Shown: in pieces, positions 20,495 through 21,854 of the stretch
How the letters are laid out: every line of letters begins with the position of its first letter
Numbering within the stretch: position 1 is the first letter of the stretch
Assembly (NCBI GenBank): GCA_036388635.1
Contig: DASVRL010000197.1
Span: 1 to 21,854, forward strand
DNA length: 21,854 nt
DNA from: JALZHR01 sp036388635
GTDB taxonomy: Bacteria > Acidobacteriota > Blastocatellia > Pyrinomonadales > Pyrinomonadaceae
Reading direction: 5' to 3'
Notes under the pieces: generated by a model
Database searches by the model: none
What the model was told of the DNA's origin: nothing
Seen by the model: only the letters and a program-made list of their open reading frames with translations
Position numbers and translations under genes: made by a program

Positions 20495-21854
20495 ATGAAC
20501 GGGAAAATATTCATGCGCATTTTTATAGCTTTTCTTTTCTTTTTTACGGTCGTTTTCGTCCGCGCCGAAACGCTGCCCGAGCCGGAACGCGAGTTTCGCG
20601 CCGTCTGGATGGCAAGCGTCGACAACATAGACTTTCCGACAAAGAAAAATCTTTCCGTCGAAGAACAAAAAAAAGAGCTTTTGCGAAATCTGGAACTGGC
20701 GCGCGAATTGAAATTAAACGCCGTCGTTTTTCAGGTGCGCCCGATGTGCGACGCGCTCTACGAATCGAAAATCGAGCCGTGGTCGGAGTTTCTGACGGGC
20801 AAGATGGGAAAATCGCAGCCGTTCGATCCTTTGCGGTTTTTGATTACGGAAGCGCACCGGCGCGGAATTCTGGTTCACGCGTGGTTTAATCCGTATCGCG
20901 CCTATCATCCGGCGGCGAAAACCGTCTCGGAAAATCATATTTCCAAACGCCGACCTGATTTGGTGCGGAAATACGGCAGATATTTGTGGCTCGACCCGAG
21001 CGACAGGGAAGTGCAGGATTACAGCCTGAGCGTCGTTTTAGACGTCGTCCGGCGCTACGACGTGGACGGCGTTCACTTTGACGATTATTTTTACCCGTAT
21101 GCGGAAAAAGACGCCGCCGGAAATAAAATCGAGTTTCCCGACGACCGAAACTGGCAGAAACATCTGCGCGCATACGAGCGGCTCAAACCTCGCAACGCGG
21201 CGCGATATCCTCCTTTAAGCCGCGACGATTGGCGGCGGGCAAACGTCGATAATTTTATCGAAGCCGTCGGGCGCGAAATCAAAAAAATAAAGCCGGAGAT
21301 TCTCTACGGCGTTTCGCCTTTCGGAATCTGGCAACCCGTTCCCGAAAAAGGAATCGAAGGTTTTAATGCCTACGCCGAGCTTTACGCCGATGCGCGCAAA
21401 TGGCTGCGCGACGGCACAATCGATTATCTCGCGCCGCAGCTTTACTGGGAAACGGCGCGGCAAGGTCAGAGTTTTCCGGTTCTGCTCGATTGGTGGAAAC
21501 GGGAAAACGTGAAAAACCGGCACATCTGGGCGGGAATCGCGCCGTATCGCATCGGCTCGAACGCGAATTTCACCGCCGTCGAAATTTCAAATCAAATAAA
21601 AACGACGCGAAACTCGCCCGCATCGCTCGGCGCGATTCATTTCAGCTTCAAATCCCTGCGCAACGATTTGGGCGGAATTCAAAAAACGCTGCGCGAAACC
21701 GTTTACGCAAAAGACGCGCTGATTCCGCCGACCGCTTGGATAAAAACAAAAAAACCGCTCGCGCCGAAAGTGAAAATCACGCGCGACAGTAAATTTGTCC
21801 GCGCCGCCTGGACCGAACGAGGCGCGCGAAAAGCGTTCTGGTTTGTGGTTTACG
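20495..21854 (+). CDS. DigH/YngK-type glycoside hydrolase-like protein (DUF187/GHL10; 3' end cut by window edge)
   Basis: This frame is open from ATG 20495 to the end of the window (453 codons). ATG 20513 in frame is equally plausible and gives a shorter signal peptide; either start puts IFIAFLFFFTVVFVRA ahead of the mature ETLPEPE. The protein then has EFRAVWMASVDNIDFP, AVVFQVRPMCDALYES, PFDPLRFLITEAHRRGI, HAWFNPYRAY, DGVHFDDYFYPY, GVSPFGIW and DYLAPQLYW. These are the strand ends and acidic loops of the GHL10/DUF187 TIM-barrel. Characterised members such as E. coli DigH cleave peptide-free peptidoglycan glycan strands, so a cell-wall remodelling role in the envelope is likely. The cut C-terminus begins a further domain after the barrel. 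The family call is strong. Confidence 0.9.
   Translation, partial: MNGKIFMRIFIAFLFFFTVVFVRAETLPEPEREFRAVWMASVDNIDFPTKKNLSVEEQKKELLRNLELARELKLNAVVFQVRPMCDALYESKIEPWSEFLTGKMGKSQPFDPLRFLITEAHRRGILVHAWFNPYRAYHPAAKTVSENHISKRRPDLVRKYGRYLWLDPSDREVQDYSLSVVLDVVRRYDVDGVHFDDYFYPYAEKDAAGNKIEFPDDRNWQKHLRAYERLKPRNAARYPPLSRDDWRRANVDNFIEAVGREIKKIKPEILYGVSPFGIWQPVPEKGIEGFNAYAELYADARKWLRDGTIDYLAPQLYWETARQGQSFPVLLDWWKRENVKNRHIWAGIAPYRIGSNANFTAVEISNQIKTTRNSPASLGAIHFSFKSLRNDLGGIQKTLRETVYAKDALIPPTAWIKTKKPLAPKVKITRDSKFVRAAWTERGARKAFWFVVY

Overview
The window reads as ordinary chromosomal DNA of a Gram-negative, menaquinone-using bacterium of moderate GC. The most likely source is a member of Acidobacteriota (Blastocatellia/Pyrinomonadaceae type). 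This is inferred from the gene mix (futalosine-pathway menaquinone genes, a lipid A acyltransferase, a secreted thermolysin with a Pro/Thr-linked C-terminal domain, RDD and DUF2071 proteins) and from codon habits (GCG/CGC-rich but AAA/GAA/TTT-rich). No marker gene proves it. No tRNA, rRNA, CRISPR array, transposase or phage gene was seen.

Layout. 1-2339 (minus strand) is a tight nucleotide-sugar operon: UDP-GlcNAc-type 6-dehydrogenase, an AAC(6')-like acetyltransferase, and UDP-GlcNAc 2-epimerase, which is cut by the window edge. 2503-4694 holds a 74-residue SH3/KOW-like protein, a divergent HEAT/LRV-like repeat protein and a DUF2227-like membrane protein. 4944-8371 is a menaquinone segment: mqnP-like prenyltransferase, a translationally coupled DUF2071 protein, a 5' relic of mqnE, an unrelated small minus-strand gene, then intact mqnE. 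8416-10996 holds a secreted DUF6438-like protein, a ferritin/COQ7-like protein and an LpxL-type acyltransferase. 11038-14375 (minus) holds a sugar-nucleotide epimerase, an RDD membrane protein and tyrS. 14493-16258 holds proC, convergent with a GNAT acetyltransferase and a small SRA/PUA-like protein. 16541-18685 is a secreted M4 metallopeptidase with the clearest promoter, ribosome-binding site and terminator of the window. 18867-20426 (minus) is a periplasmic 5'-nucleotidase, divergent from a DigH/YngK-type glycoside hydrolase that runs off the right edge.

Functional themes are envelope and surface polysaccharide (wecB, dehydrogenase, epimerase, LpxL, DigH-like), menaquinone biosynthesis (MqnP, MqnE), housekeeping (TyrS, ProC) and secreted degradative enzymes (M4 peptidase, nucleotidase).

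Two patterns stand out. First, at least six short intergenic regions carry tracts of degenerate 7-bp words, often of the form AAT(C/T)NNN and phased every 7 bases. Each tract is followed by its reverse complement, so the gaps can fold as hairpins. The word differs from site to site while the period and the inverted layout stay the same. Second, a roughly 90-bp frameshifted copy of the start of mqnE lies 10 bp after the DUF2071 gene, suggesting mqnE was once the third gene of the mqnP operon. No gap between genes exceeds 300 bases; the larger gaps are described as separate entries.
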